A DNA stretch of 64,000 bases. Source: Symbiodinium natans. Lineage: Eukaryota > Sar > Dinophyceae > Suessiales > Symbiodiniaceae. Made by a program: the position numbers and the translations under genes. The notes below the pieces were generated by a model. That model was not told the DNA's origin. It did no database searches and saw only the letters and a program-made list of their open reading frames with translations. Location: contig CAJNDS010002274.1 of NCBI GenBank assembly GCA_905221605.1, positions 186,001 through 250,000 of the forward strand. The letters are read 5' to 3'. Each line of letters opens with the position of its first letter. Position 1 is the first letter of the stretch. Shown one piece after another: positions 1 to 9,021 of the stretch.

Positions 1-504
1 TAGAGGCCCTTCCCTTTCAGGCCCTCCCGCTCTGGGACCCCTCCCCGAAGAACGAAGGATGAGAGGACCTTCACTGCCTCTCAGGCCCTCCCCGAAAGCA
101 TGAGGGATTAGAGGGGGGCCTTCACAGGTCGGATTCACCCTGGGACACCATTCCGGATAAGAGACGGTCTAGATTCCCAGTATCAGTCGTAATGCTGGTT
201 TTTGAATCCACCGTTGAGGATGGTTGCGCAGCCACAGAATCTGTAGCGCATGAAGCATGAGGGTCGAGTCATGATCATGTGCCAACAGTACTCAGCCGTG
301 CCGCCTCTGTCTGGTTCGTCAGCTGCGGACAGCGTCACAGCGAGGCCATAGCCTGGGCGCTGGCACAGGTACCAAGTACCAAAACAACCTCACGAAGGGC
401 AGGAGGCCGGGCAGTCCGGGCAGCATCAAGACAGGAGTTAGGAGTAAGGTCCAGAGACAACTTGACTTGTTGGGCCGCAGGCCTGAGTTTGGGGACGTTT
501 TTCC
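1..504. other. No gene recognised
   Basis: The stretch holds short ORFs only, none with a recognisable motif. It begins with two similar runs of CCTTCCC/AGGCCCTCCC-type sequence (about 1-120), an imperfect local duplication. Nothing else is supported. Confidence 0.5.
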
Positions 505-610
505 CAAACCTAAACCATAAACCCTAAACCCTAAACCCGAAACCCTAAACCCTAAACCCTAAACCCTAAACCCTAAACCCTAAACCCTAAACCCTAAACC
601 CTAAACCCTA
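505..610. repeat. Interstitial telomeric repeat (CCCTAAA)n
   Basis: About 13 near-perfect copies of CCCTAAA, which is TTTAGGG on the other strand, run from about 505 to 610, with one variant (CCCGAAA). This heptamer is the plant-type telomere unit also reported for dinoflagellates. Ordinary sequence lies on both sides, so it is internal, or subtelomeric if the contig end is near. A second, degenerate block lies at 58.5-59.06 kb. Confidence 0.9.
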
Positions 611-1817
611 GCCAAGACAAAAACCTTACCACAAGCTCCTGTCCTTAACCCCTGTTTGGGAGTTTAGGGTCAGCCTGGTCTGCTTCGCCCAAAAATTTCT
701 ACGTCACCCCGTCCTTGATGCACATTGTGAAACGTCTGACGCAGTGACACGGTGCGGGTGAACCGAATTAACCGGAATCGGCATGTGTGAACCACTGCCA
801 CTCGCGCAGGCGCACTGCCGCAACGACAGCTCGGAGAGGCGGCCGGAAAGGCCGGGGTCGAGGGCTGCCGTGCTTTAGTTCAGACAGTTCAGATTCAGTG
901 ATTCAGTGGACAACATTGACAACATGGTTTGTAATGCTGAAACAGGCAGGCTACATCAGACCATTGCGGCTTTGCAGACTGAGAAGGCCGGGTTTGATCA
1001 TGATCTTTGTGGTGTTGCTCACGCTTTTGCTTTGCTTGAACTTGTGTGATTGCGTGTTCAACAAATCTAGTCCAATCCGCTCGCCAGGGTGCACTGGCCA
1101 ACGTCGTCTCTGAGTTTGAGCGCCAGTTTGTGAGGGTCACCGGAGCCAGCGGTTCGGGCCAGGGCGGCAAGAAGTAGGCAGTAGGCTGCAGCCAGCATGC
1201 AGCACTGCAGCATCAGCTTCAACACGCAGACAAAACTTCAGAACAGCAGGCCACCTGGCTCAGAGATTTGATGGGTGCAGCACGGTGCTGCATGCAGTGC
1301 TGCATGACGTCGGGACTCGGGGCCCTCGTTACTTCATTATGCTGCTGCTAAAGTCATCACGAAGCTCCGGTAGTCTACTCGCATCTTTGACACTCCGTGT
1401 TTCGAGGTGTGTTTTGAGTTTCACAAGTGCATGGTCTCACCAGAATGCGTGTTACTGTCGACCGGCATGAGCCAAAATTGAGCCGATTTGCAGCGTCGGG
1501 CCGATGTGATGGCAGCAGAAGAGTTGTTTGCCATGCCAGTTTACCAGTTTTCACGCGAATCAAGGCATGCTCGGGCAGGGTTGAATCTCAAGCTGACGGT
1601 TAGATTGCCGAGCAGGACATGAAGACATCAACTTCCGACTTAGGCTCAGGGAGAGATTGCAACAGATTCGTATTCAAGCCGTTGCTCCACGACACAGACA
1701 GCAAAGTTCTTGGACACAGCAGAGTTCTTCACAAGTAGACTTGTAGAACTTGTAGTGCGCAGTTCCCGGGATTAGCCTGGAAGGCCTAGGAGACTGGCCA
1801 GCGCCAGCGCATGGCGC
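611..1817. other. No gene recognised
   Basis: Only short overlapping ORFs without motifs. A motif close to the 3' half of the dinoflagellate spliced leader (ATTTTGGCTCA on the minus strand, near 1473-1484) is probably chance. Confidence 0.4.
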
Positions 1818-4800
1818 ATGCATGCCATTGTGTGGCTTTCCACCCCTCATGTCAAAGGCAAGAGCAAGACGCCAGTTCAAAGGCTCCATAGACAGGCTGA
1901 GAAAACCTTTCTACGACAATCAAGTCTTGTGTTGAGCAGATCCGAGAAGATTGCACTGCAGGCCAAGTGCGCCGCCTTAGCGCTATCCAAAACTGCTTCA
2001 GAGTGCTTGGAGGTGTGGGGTGAGACAGGAGAGTATTGGCTGGGCGCTAAGAATTTGGAAGCTTCGACTGAGCCTGAGTTGGTGGGCCTGGCTTTGATTC
2101 GTGCAGAAGCACGATTGTTCAAGAGCAGGACAGTGCTTCAGACAGCGGAGGAATGGCTGTCCTGGCACTCTTGGTCATGCCCGCTACCCGATGTTTCCCA
2201 TCCACCACTGATTTTCTTTGATGTTGTTGATGCAGTCCACTTGGAGGCTCCAGTTTCTGCAGCTTTGTATGCGACAAACTCTCAGAACTACATCAGCAGA
2301 TCATTCTGGTTGCTAGCTGAGGGTGAGGTCAACAAGCACCTGTTGCCGAGGACAGTGCAGCACTTCAATGCACAGGGTGCTGTCCATGCCACATCCTCCG
2401 TGAAGGAAATTGTGCAAGAGTGGTCCAGACAATTCAGCTTGCTGCCTGGTCAGCCAGAGTGCTTAGATTTGTGCTTCAGTGATTTGGGGCCTATAGTACT
2501 TCTGACGTCTTGCAGATCTTGGCCGTCTCTAGGGCAATTGCCCCAATGCACATCAGAAGACCTGAGACAGAAGCGTCGCAACTGCAAGAGCGTGCCATTT
2601 CAAGGGTTGTTCGGTCAACCGGATCTCGTCATCCCCACAGGGAAGCAGCCAGTACGGTATGGTGTGGAGCGGGTGGCTACTGTAGAGACAGCTTTGTCCG
2701 AGAAGGCTGCTTTGGCCAGATTATGTGGGCGGATGCTATCCATCATTACTACAAGTGGTGCAGCTTCTTCAGAGCAGGTGGCAGAAATCCAGTTTGAAGT
2801 CGAAGCTTGTCTGGTGAACTTGGATCAGCTTCACAAAACAGCCTACGCTGATGCTCCGGGCTCAGCTTTCCCGAAGAGTCGTGAAGCTGAGAAGAGGCTG
2901 TTGGGAGGAGATGGTTCAGCCGACCCGACCCTTCAAGATATGCCGACAGGCGGTCGACGAAAAGAAAGCAGTCGGGTTCTGCTACATGCAGTCTCCACTT
3001 GTCTTTTGATGAGAAATTCCGAGGATTTGGTCAAACAAGTCGCCAGCAGTCTCAGGTTGGCAGTGCCAGATTTAGCCGAGACGGTCCTTCCAGCCTTACA
3101 ATCTTTGCCACACGTGTCCTCTGTGTCTCGGGGTCGCTTAGCTGTGGATGTTGGCATGATGCTGGCTATGTCGGACCTCAACGCCCGGTTGCGGGGCAGC
3201 AACACTTTTGTCACCAGGGTGTTGCTAGCGGACTCTTCTCCCCAGAGGGGTTGGGATTGGCTGCTCAGTGAGTACCACACACTGCATGGCGGCGAGGGCA
3301 TGAAATTGATCTCCCTTGCCTGGCAGGTTGCAACTTTGCAGGAGGAAGAGAGAGCTTGCCCCCGGCAGGATGTCAGCGCTTGTTCTCATGAACAGTCTCA
3401 GTTGGAACGTCAAATCTCGCAGATACTGCAAGGATCGGGAACCTTTGCTTCGTCTCTACGACCTGTTGATTCCCACATCTGCCCGCCGACAGCGGTCGGA
3501 TCCCGCAGGGCATCCCTTATCCACAAGATACACGCTCTTCTGCATGCCTTGCTGCTCGAAAACTCTTTGTTTTCCGGCTTGCAAGTGTTTCTTCTACAGG
3601 TGAGGGCAGTCACGACCGACTTTGGAGTCGAGAGCGGCTTTGCGGACGCTGCTGATGTGCCTTTGCATGAGCTGTTCCCCTACATGCTGGATGTCGATTT
3701 TTGGAGCCCAGATGAGGCCGCTGACAATGTCGAACTGTCAGCAGGGCAGCAGGTTCTACCTTACCTGTTTCAGGAAGCTTTGCAGATTCCAGGTTGTCTT
3801 CACATCTTGCATGGGGCGACGAAAGATTTGACGAATGCGTTCAAGCAGTTCGATCCCTTTTTTTTTCCGAGATTGAAGGCAGTCGCAGCCACCCTGTCAC
3901 GTTCAGATGTGAAAGATCGGTTTTTGCATCATTGCATTCTAGGGACTCCTGGAGCTTTGTTTTCAGACAGTATACGCCAGTTTTCGTGCACCGTGGTCAC
4001 GTGGCGATGGGGATATATTATCCAGACATGCCAGGAACTTGTGGAGTTGGAAGCCCCGCTTTCGTACTGGGATTTGGGCAAGATCAATCAAGGGGGAGCA
4101 GAGCCTCGCCAGCGCAGAGATGCGGATGGAGATGAAGATGCAGCTGAGAGACAGCAGAAGCTTGAGCTGGCAACACAAGCAATATCCAGCGGAAAATTCT
4201 GGAGCTATTGTAAGATGCTCTGTGCAGTTTCTGCCGTGCTGGATCATTTGGAGCACTGGCTCGAATCTTGCCCGTGTCACTGGAAAACCGCACAGAGAAA
4301 AAACTTATATTTCCGGAGCCACACCACGTGCTTCATGTCAGGACGTCGCGCCCCTGAACTAGCGAGCGGCAAGATCCACAGCTTGATGTCTGCTCACTTC
4401 CAGAACGCACATCTTCATGTCCTCTCCGCGTGCATGCATGTTCCGCCCGACGAGCAGGCAGAGATCTTAGAAGATTTCACCATTGGGCAAACCAGGGTGA
4501 CCCAGTTTTTGAATATAAAACTTGGCTTCTGGGAATCTCTGCCACACAGGCTGGCTGTGATTGGCCACTTCTCGGAGGATGCCGCGCGCAGCGGACTAGC
4601 AGCTTGCTTGGAAGCTTACAGAGCACAGGGCCCAGATGTTCTTCAGCACCGGTTGGTTCGCAAGTACTTTGATGCAGATACTGCAGATGCGGCCTGGCTT
4701 GAACAGCTGCAAAGGTTTCTGAGTGGCGAGAGGCGGGAAGGTCTTCATCTCATCATGCAGGAGGCCTGCAAGATGGGTTTCATTGCAGTGAATGAAAGAA

Positions 4801-5789
4801 GTATCGAATCCAGACATGCCACAGCTGCAACAAAAGTGAAGCTTGTGAAGAACATACGCCCGAGTGGGTTTTCCTTGGGTTTGCGTGCTTCCGAGCTGCA
4901 CCAACGCTTCCTGCGAGACAACAGATCCGTAGATTTCCTGCTGCACAAAGTTATTCATGCAAGGGAGGAAGGTTTCTTGGAAGCCACCGGCTTGGCAGGG
5001 CACCCCACGGCTCTGTCCATTGCACGTGACCACAACCGAAAGTTGAAGCTTGCAGAAATTGCGAGGATAATCTATCATTGTGATTTGGAAACGACAATGC
5101 GTGCGAGGACCTACTCTTCTACACCAGCTGGACCTCCACAGGACGGGCCAGGGCGGCGTCTTCGCCTGGCTGTACAGCAGGCTCCCGATGAGCCGTCGAG
5201 ACAGCAAGCGTGTTTGCACCACTTGATGTCACAGCATTTTCAAACAAGAATGCAGGAAGGTGATCTCTTCTGCTGCAAAGCAGATGCGACGGCAAAAGTT
5301 GTCCCCCTCTCTCAGAGGACCTCATCGAAAGCAGTGAGACGTACAGACACGAGCAAAGCTAGCGCAGAAAGGGTTGGGTCGTTTGCTGCGTGCTTCTCGC
5401 AACCTTCTCACGAGGTCACCAGTGCATTTGATGACGTTGAATCCGCCTCCGCAATCTCTGTTTTCTCAGAGAGACTGGCTCCCACTGAGCTGGAAGTCAG
5501 TTCGACTTGCTTCCGTGTTGTGAAAAGCCATCCTGCCAGGCAGAAGCAGTTGCATGGCACCTCAGGCAAAAACTTCGAGTCCTTCGATGTTTTGGTTTCC
5601 ACCCATGAATTGCAGTCTGGAGGTGGAGCTCAACCAGGCTGCGACCCCGTGGTAAGCCTGCGACCAGGAAGCTTGGGTCTGTACCAGGACACTGTAGGAG
5701 TGTGGCAGATGCCGCAGGTAACTTCTTTCGAGGCACCCAGACATGCCACTACTTGGACCACGATGCTGCCGGAGCCAATTGGGATCTGA
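1818..5789 (+). CDS. Large transposase-like protein (1323 aa), DDE type suspected
   Basis: An uninterrupted ORF from ATG at 1818. I do not recognise a named family, but the layout resembles a DDE/RNase-H-fold transposase with a large helical insertion. A likely first Asp is D472 in LADSSPQRGWDW. A possible second Asp is D601 in TTDFGVESGF. A C-x-x-H motif (CPCH, residues 818-821) follows, and a possible catalytic Glu is E997 in ERSIESRH. The order D, D, [C/D]xxH, E matches what is known for several eukaryotic cut-and-paste families (hAT, Mutator, Kolobok and others); the residue assignments are my inference. The lack of introns over 4 kb contrasts with the micro-exon genes later in the window and supports mobile origin. 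The reading frame overlaps the next ORF, which may be its continuation through a frameshift or splice. An out-of-frame ATG lies 7 bases upstream. Confidence 0.45.
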   Translation: MHAIVWLSTPHVKGKSKTPVQRLHRQAEKTFLRQSSLVLSRSEKIALQAKCAALALSKTASECLEVWGETGEYWLGAKNLEASTEPELVGLALIRAEARLFKSRTVLQTAEEWLSWHSWSCPLPDVSHPPLIFFDVVDAVHLEAPVSAALYATNSQNYISRSFWLLAEGEVNKHLLPRTVQHFNAQGAVHATSSVKEIVQEWSRQFSLLPGQPECLDLCFSDLGPIVLLTSCRSWPSLGQLPQCTSEDLRQKRRNCKSVPFQGLFGQPDLVIPTGKQPVRYGVERVATVETALSEKAALARLCGRMLSIITTSGAASSEQVAEIQFEVEACLVNLDQLHKTAYADAPGSAFPKSREAEKRLLGGDGSADPTLQDMPTGGRRKESSRVLLHAVSTCLLMRNSEDLVKQVASSLRLAVPDLAETVLPALQSLPHVSSVSRGRLAVDVGMMLAMSDLNARLRGSNTFVTRVLLADSSPQRGWDWLLSEYHTLHGGEGMKLISLAWQVATLQEEERACPRQDVSACSHEQSQLERQISQILQGSGTFASSLRPVDSHICPPTAVGSRRASLIHKIHALLHALLLENSLFSGLQVFLLQVRAVTTDFGVESGFADAADVPLHELFPYMLDVDFWSPDEAADNVELSAGQQVLPYLFQEALQIPGCLHILHGATKDLTNAFKQFDPFFFPRLKAVAATLSRSDVKDRFLHHCILGTPGALFSDSIRQFSCTVVTWRWGYIIQTCQELVELEAPLSYWDLGKINQGGAEPRQRRDADGDEDAAERQQKLELATQAISSGKFWSYCKMLCAVSAVLDHLEHWLESCPCHWKTAQRKNLYFRSHTTCFMSGRRAPELASGKIHSLMSAHFQNAHLHVLSACMHVPPDEQAEILEDFTIGQTRVTQFLNIKLGFWESLPHRLAVIGHFSEDAARSGLAACLEAYRAQGPDVLQHRLVRKYFDADTADAAWLEQLQRFLSGERREGLHLIMQEACKMGFIAVNERSIESRHATAATKVKLVKNIRPSGFSLGLRASELHQRFLRDNRSVDFLLHKVIHAREEGFLEATGLAGHPTALSIARDHNRKLKLAEIARIIYHCDLETTMRARTYSSTPAGPPQDGPGRRLRLAVQQAPDEPSRQQACLHHLMSQHFQTRMQEGDLFCCKADATAKVVPLSQRTSSKAVRRTDTSKASAERVGSFAACFSQPSHEVTSAFDDVESASAISVFSERLAPTELEVSSTCFRVVKSHPARQKQLHGTSGKNFESFDVLVSTHELQSGGGAQPGCDPVVSLRPGSLGLYQDTVGVWQMPQVTSFEAPRHATTWTTMLPEPIGI

Positions 5790-7192
5790 AGGTCTTGAAG
5801 CTTCTGAAAAGTTTGAAGATTGTTACCGATCTGGTACACAGAGAAGACACGTCTGGTTGGTGTGTTCGGACCGAGTGGCTGCGAAGCCTGGAGATCACAG
5901 CTCCTTGCGCCGAATTGCAGCCCGTATTTGCACATCCCATAGATTGTGAGACATGTGTGCCGTCGATTGAATGGACTCCTTTCGAACTGGGTTCATATCT
6001 GTGTAGTCATGGTTGGTCATTGATGGTGCCAATGGGCAAATTGAGTGAAGTGCAGCGCATGTATGGTGCAGAGTATGTCCTCAATGACATCCATTGCCCC
6101 AAGTTCTTCTTTGCGTGGAGGGGCTCTATCAATGTCAAGTATTGGACTTGCTTGGCGTTGTCTGTGGCCATGCCGGACATGCTGCAATTCCCTGGAAAAG
6201 ATGCGCCTGCGATTACACATTGTACAAATGATGAGTATTACGATGTGCTTTTGGGTTTGGCCAAAGTCAAGAAGAGAAGGGGCAAGGCCGCCCGGTCCGC
6301 CTTTGCAAGCATTGATTTTCAAGCCAAAGCTGCTCTGGCTGACTCTGTTTTTGATCTTCTCGAAGGCAGTGAGGTGGAGAGACCTGAGAAAGCCCCGCCC
6401 AAGAAGCGAGCTAAAAAGGCGGAGGCCGTGCCAAAGAAAAGCACAGCTGCTGCCTTGACAGCAAACGTAGCCGTTGAGGAGGCAGAAGAACTAGAAGATG
6501 TTGAGGAGCAAGATGACATGGCAGCGACGGAAGATGAAGTTGAATGCCGCAGTTGGGACTCCAAGTCGGAATCCGGAAAGGGCAGAGCATTGGAAGAGCT
6601 TCTCGAGCAGTTCGAGCCTTCGGAGGAAGAAGTGGACTTGGACGCTTTGTTGAATCAAGCCGTGGATGAGTACGATTTTGCTGAGCAGCTCCAGCCCGAG
6701 CCGCCTGAACTTCAAGGTTTGCCGGCTGTGTTGGAAGTTGAGCCAGTTGAGCCTGCAGCGCCTGCAGGTGCTGGAGCCGGCATTGATTCAGATGCTACAG
6801 AGACAGATCCCGATTCTGCGAAATCGGAGGCCGAGGTGAATAGGGCTGTCAGGGCACCAGTTGTGAGGGAGGAGTCTTTCACTTGGCATGGATACAGGTT
6901 TACATATCGTCCTCCAGCCGCAGAGGGCAGACCGTGTTCTTATCAGGTGGTGTGCCCTTGTCATGAGTCAGACACAGGTGCCGCTGGGACAAGGTGCACC
7001 AGGACACAAAGCTGGCGTAACGCTGCCGACAGGGATGCTGTGGTTCGCAGACTGAAACACTGGCTGTTGGAGGCCGGGAATCATGAGAACAAGGCCAGTC
7101 ATCAGCAATGGGACCGAGCGGGTCTGACGCCCTTGCTGACGGATAGGCAGCTGGAGCGGAAGTTCCGGGACCTGCAAAGGGCGGATGGGTGA
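5702..7192 (+). CDS. Acidic protein with C-terminal Cys/His module, possibly continuation of the 1818 ORF
   Basis: The frame is open from 5609 and overlaps the end of the 1323-aa ORF by about 180 bases. No ATG lies near the upstream edge (the codon at 5702 is GTG), so the piece is probably the downstream part of a fused or spliced product rather than a separate gene. About 200 ordered residues come first. Then come a Lys/Arg patch (PPKKRAKKAEAVPKK) that could be a nuclear localisation signal and a long acidic Glu/Asp-rich linker. The C-terminal module has Cys and His in YQVVCPCHE, then RCTRTQSW, then RRLKHWLLEA. It looks like a small zinc-binding domain. From memory similar tails are common in dinoflagellate predicted proteins; I cannot name the family. 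Confidence 0.5.
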   Translation: MADAAGNFFRGTQTCHYLDHDAAGANWDLKVLKLLKSLKIVTDLVHREDTSGWCVRTEWLRSLEITAPCAELQPVFAHPIDCETCVPSIEWTPFELGSYLCSHGWSLMVPMGKLSEVQRMYGAEYVLNDIHCPKFFFAWRGSINVKYWTCLALSVAMPDMLQFPGKDAPAITHCTNDEYYDVLLGLAKVKKRRGKAARSAFASIDFQAKAALADSVFDLLEGSEVERPEKAPPKKRAKKAEAVPKKSTAAALTANVAVEEAEELEDVEEQDDMAATEDEVECRSWDSKSESGKGRALEELLEQFEPSEEEVDLDALLNQAVDEYDFAEQLQPEPPELQGLPAVLEVEPVEPAAPAGAGAGIDSDATETDPDSAKSEAEVNRAVRAPVVREESFTWHGYRFTYRPPAAEGRPCSYQVVCPCHESDTGAAGTRCTRTQSWRNAADRDAVVRRLKHWLLEAGNHENKASHQQWDRAGLTPLLTDRQLERKFRDLQRADG

Positions 7193-7381
7193 AGCCGACA
7201 AGTGTCCCTGGACTTGTCTAGCTGAGATTCAGCGTTTTGGCCTGTCCGGCCACCGTGCACGAAGCTCAAGGCATGCGGTTCTGGAAAAACAGGCCGGATC
7301 GTGTTTTCAGGATTACGTTCAGGGTGGTTGTTCACTGGTTCCGTTTGGCGGCCCGGGGCCGGCATCCACGTGCCGAGGCAC

Positions 7382-7660
7382 CTGTGCGGGAGTGTGCGGA
7401 AGTGTGCGGGTGTGTGCGGGTGTGTGCGGGGGGAGTGTGCGGAAGTGTGCGGAAGTGTGCGGGTGTGTGCGGGTGTGCGCGGGGTGTGTGCGGAAGTGTG
7501 CGGGTGTGCGCGGGGCGTGTGCGGATGTGTGCGGGTGCGTGCGGGGTGTGCGCGCATGCGTGCGGGTGCGCGCGCTGCGCGCGGACGTGTGCGGAAGCGC
7601 GCGCCGTGTGCGGAAGTGTGCGGGTGCGTGCGGGTGCGTGCGGGTGTGCGAGCGGCGGTG
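7382..7660. repeat. GTGCGG-rich minisatellite
   Basis: Degenerate short units of the type GTGTGCGG(G/AA) are repeated for about 280 bases, shifting to GCGCGC-rich forms in the middle. Its translations in all frames are low complexity (CVRVC- or HTRTLPHT-type), so it is not treated as coding. Confidence 0.85.
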
Positions 7661-8159
7661 TGCCGTGGCGGTTCGGCAGTGCGGGACAACCTGTGGTCAC
7701 ACATTGAGAACCAGCGAAAATCATGCTTGCCCGAGTGACCAGTGTTTTTTTTTGGTAGAATCCGAAATCCGAAGCAAAAGCCTGCAAAAGCCACCCAAAG
7801 CCGGGGGCAAAGCCAGCTAGCCATGGGCATGCCATGGGCCAGGCTGCGCTAGTGTCGCCAGAGTTGCAGAGTCATTGCAGAGACATCAGAGACATAGACA
7901 TATGATTTACCTGTTGAATTTGCCTGTTGCGGTTGGTTGCTTGAAGTTGCTTGTGCTGTTTGGTGTTCTTGGCAAGCTCTTGGTGTCTTCGGATCCGTGC
8001 CCCTCCGACTCCAGCCCAGCCTCCGACCGCCCAGCCTCCAGCCCAAGCGTCATCACTGCCTTGTGACCTGTGACTCCAGGACCCATCTAGGTTTTGCGGG
8101 GTGGACCCAAATCACCGGCAACCCCGCTCTTATAAAGCTTGACGCATTCATAATATGCG
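7661..8159. other. No gene recognised
   Basis: Non-coding spacer after the minisatellite, with a short poly-T at 7745-7753 and no ORF that carries a motif. Confidence 0.4.
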
Positions 8160-8193
8160 CATGTGAGGGATGCGCGCGCGCATCCCTCACATG
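8160..8193. repeat. Perfect 34-bp palindrome
   Basis: A perfect inverted repeat with 17-bp arms and no spacer, centred on a GCGCGC core; the arms read catgtgagggatgcgcg. It is the first of two related palindromes 86 bases apart, each followed by a similar unit containing GGAAAACAAGAGGGGAAT. Confidence 0.9.
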
Positions 8194-8245
8194 TGCTTTC
8201 TCATTGAGAGCACGGAAAACAAGAGGGGAATTGCGCCTTGCGCAT

Positions 8246-8289
8246 GTGAGGAATGCGTGATGCGCGCGCGCGCATCACGCATTCCTCAC
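8246..8289. repeat. Perfect 44-bp palindrome
   Basis: A perfect inverted repeat with 22-bp arms and no spacer (arms begin gtgaggaatgcgtgatg, core GCGCGC). It resembles the 8160 palindrome but with longer arms. The unit that follows (CATTGAAAGCGCGGAAAACAA) repeats the one after the first palindrome, so palindrome and flank were duplicated together. Confidence 0.9.
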
Positions 8290-8353
8290 TCATTGAAAGC
8301 GCGGAAAACAAGAGGGGAATATCGCTTTCGTAAAACAACGACCAACGAAAGCC

Positions 8354-8567
8354 AGGGGAGGAGGGGAGGAGGGGAGGAGGGGAGGGAGGGGAGGAGGGTG
8401 AAGGAGAGGGAGGAGGGGGGGAGGGGAGGAGGGGGAGGAGGGGAGAGGGGAGGGGGAGGAGGGGAGGAGGAGAGGGGAGGAGGGGGATGGGGGAGAGGGA
8501 GGAGGGGAGGAGGGAGGAGGGAGGAGGGGAGGAGAGGAGGGGAGGAGGGGAGGGGAGGAGGGGAGGC
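8354..8567. repeat. GGGGAGGA polypurine tract
   Basis: About 210 bases of almost pure purine (GGGGAGGAGG-type units) on the plus strand. Such tracts can form triplex or G-quadruplex structures. The minus-strand translation is an all Pro/Ser/Leu low-complexity frame and is not taken as a gene. Confidence 0.9.
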
Positions 8568-9021
8568 AGCGGTGAACGGTGAAAAGCGTTGCAGAAGAGA
8601 AGCATGAAGCCATCATGAAGCAAGCCAATGAAGCAAGCAGCAAGTGCTGTACTTTTGTTCCGAAATCCGAACCTCGGAATTGACGTGTGGCCTAGCCTCC
8701 CGACTCCTGATTCTCGTCCTGTCAGCTTGTTCGAAGCACCGCGCATGCCATATGCTGTAGTGCTGCATGATGCTGAGGTCCAGTGTAAGTCATGGCTGCA
8801 GCTTGGCAAATTCAAGAGAAGGGTTGATGCGTGGAGTAGAGGCGTAGCAGATTGAACATGGGACAACATCGGAAGCACAGTCGGAGCATGACAATTATGA
8901 TAGGCTTGCAATGTCAGCTTGGATTGATCGGATATCAGCGGAGCCAGCTTTGTCATGTGTGTAGACTGTAGAGAGCAGGCACTAGTGGCAGTGGCGCCTG
9001 GAAGGACAAGAATCCTGTGCC
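8568..9021. other. Spacer upstream of the methyltransferase-like ORF
   Basis: No promoter element is recognisable. No ORF with a motif lies here. The interval separates the polypurine tract from the ATG at 9022. Confidence 0.4.

Noticed and set aside
1470-1486. Possible spliced-leader relic (ATTTTGGCTCA on the minus strand)
   Set aside because: Only 11 bases match the dinoflagellate leader as I remember it and no gene follows in that direction.
7102-7835. His/Thr/Arg-rich minus-strand ORFs of up to 242 aa
   Set aside because: Translations of the GTGCGG minisatellite.
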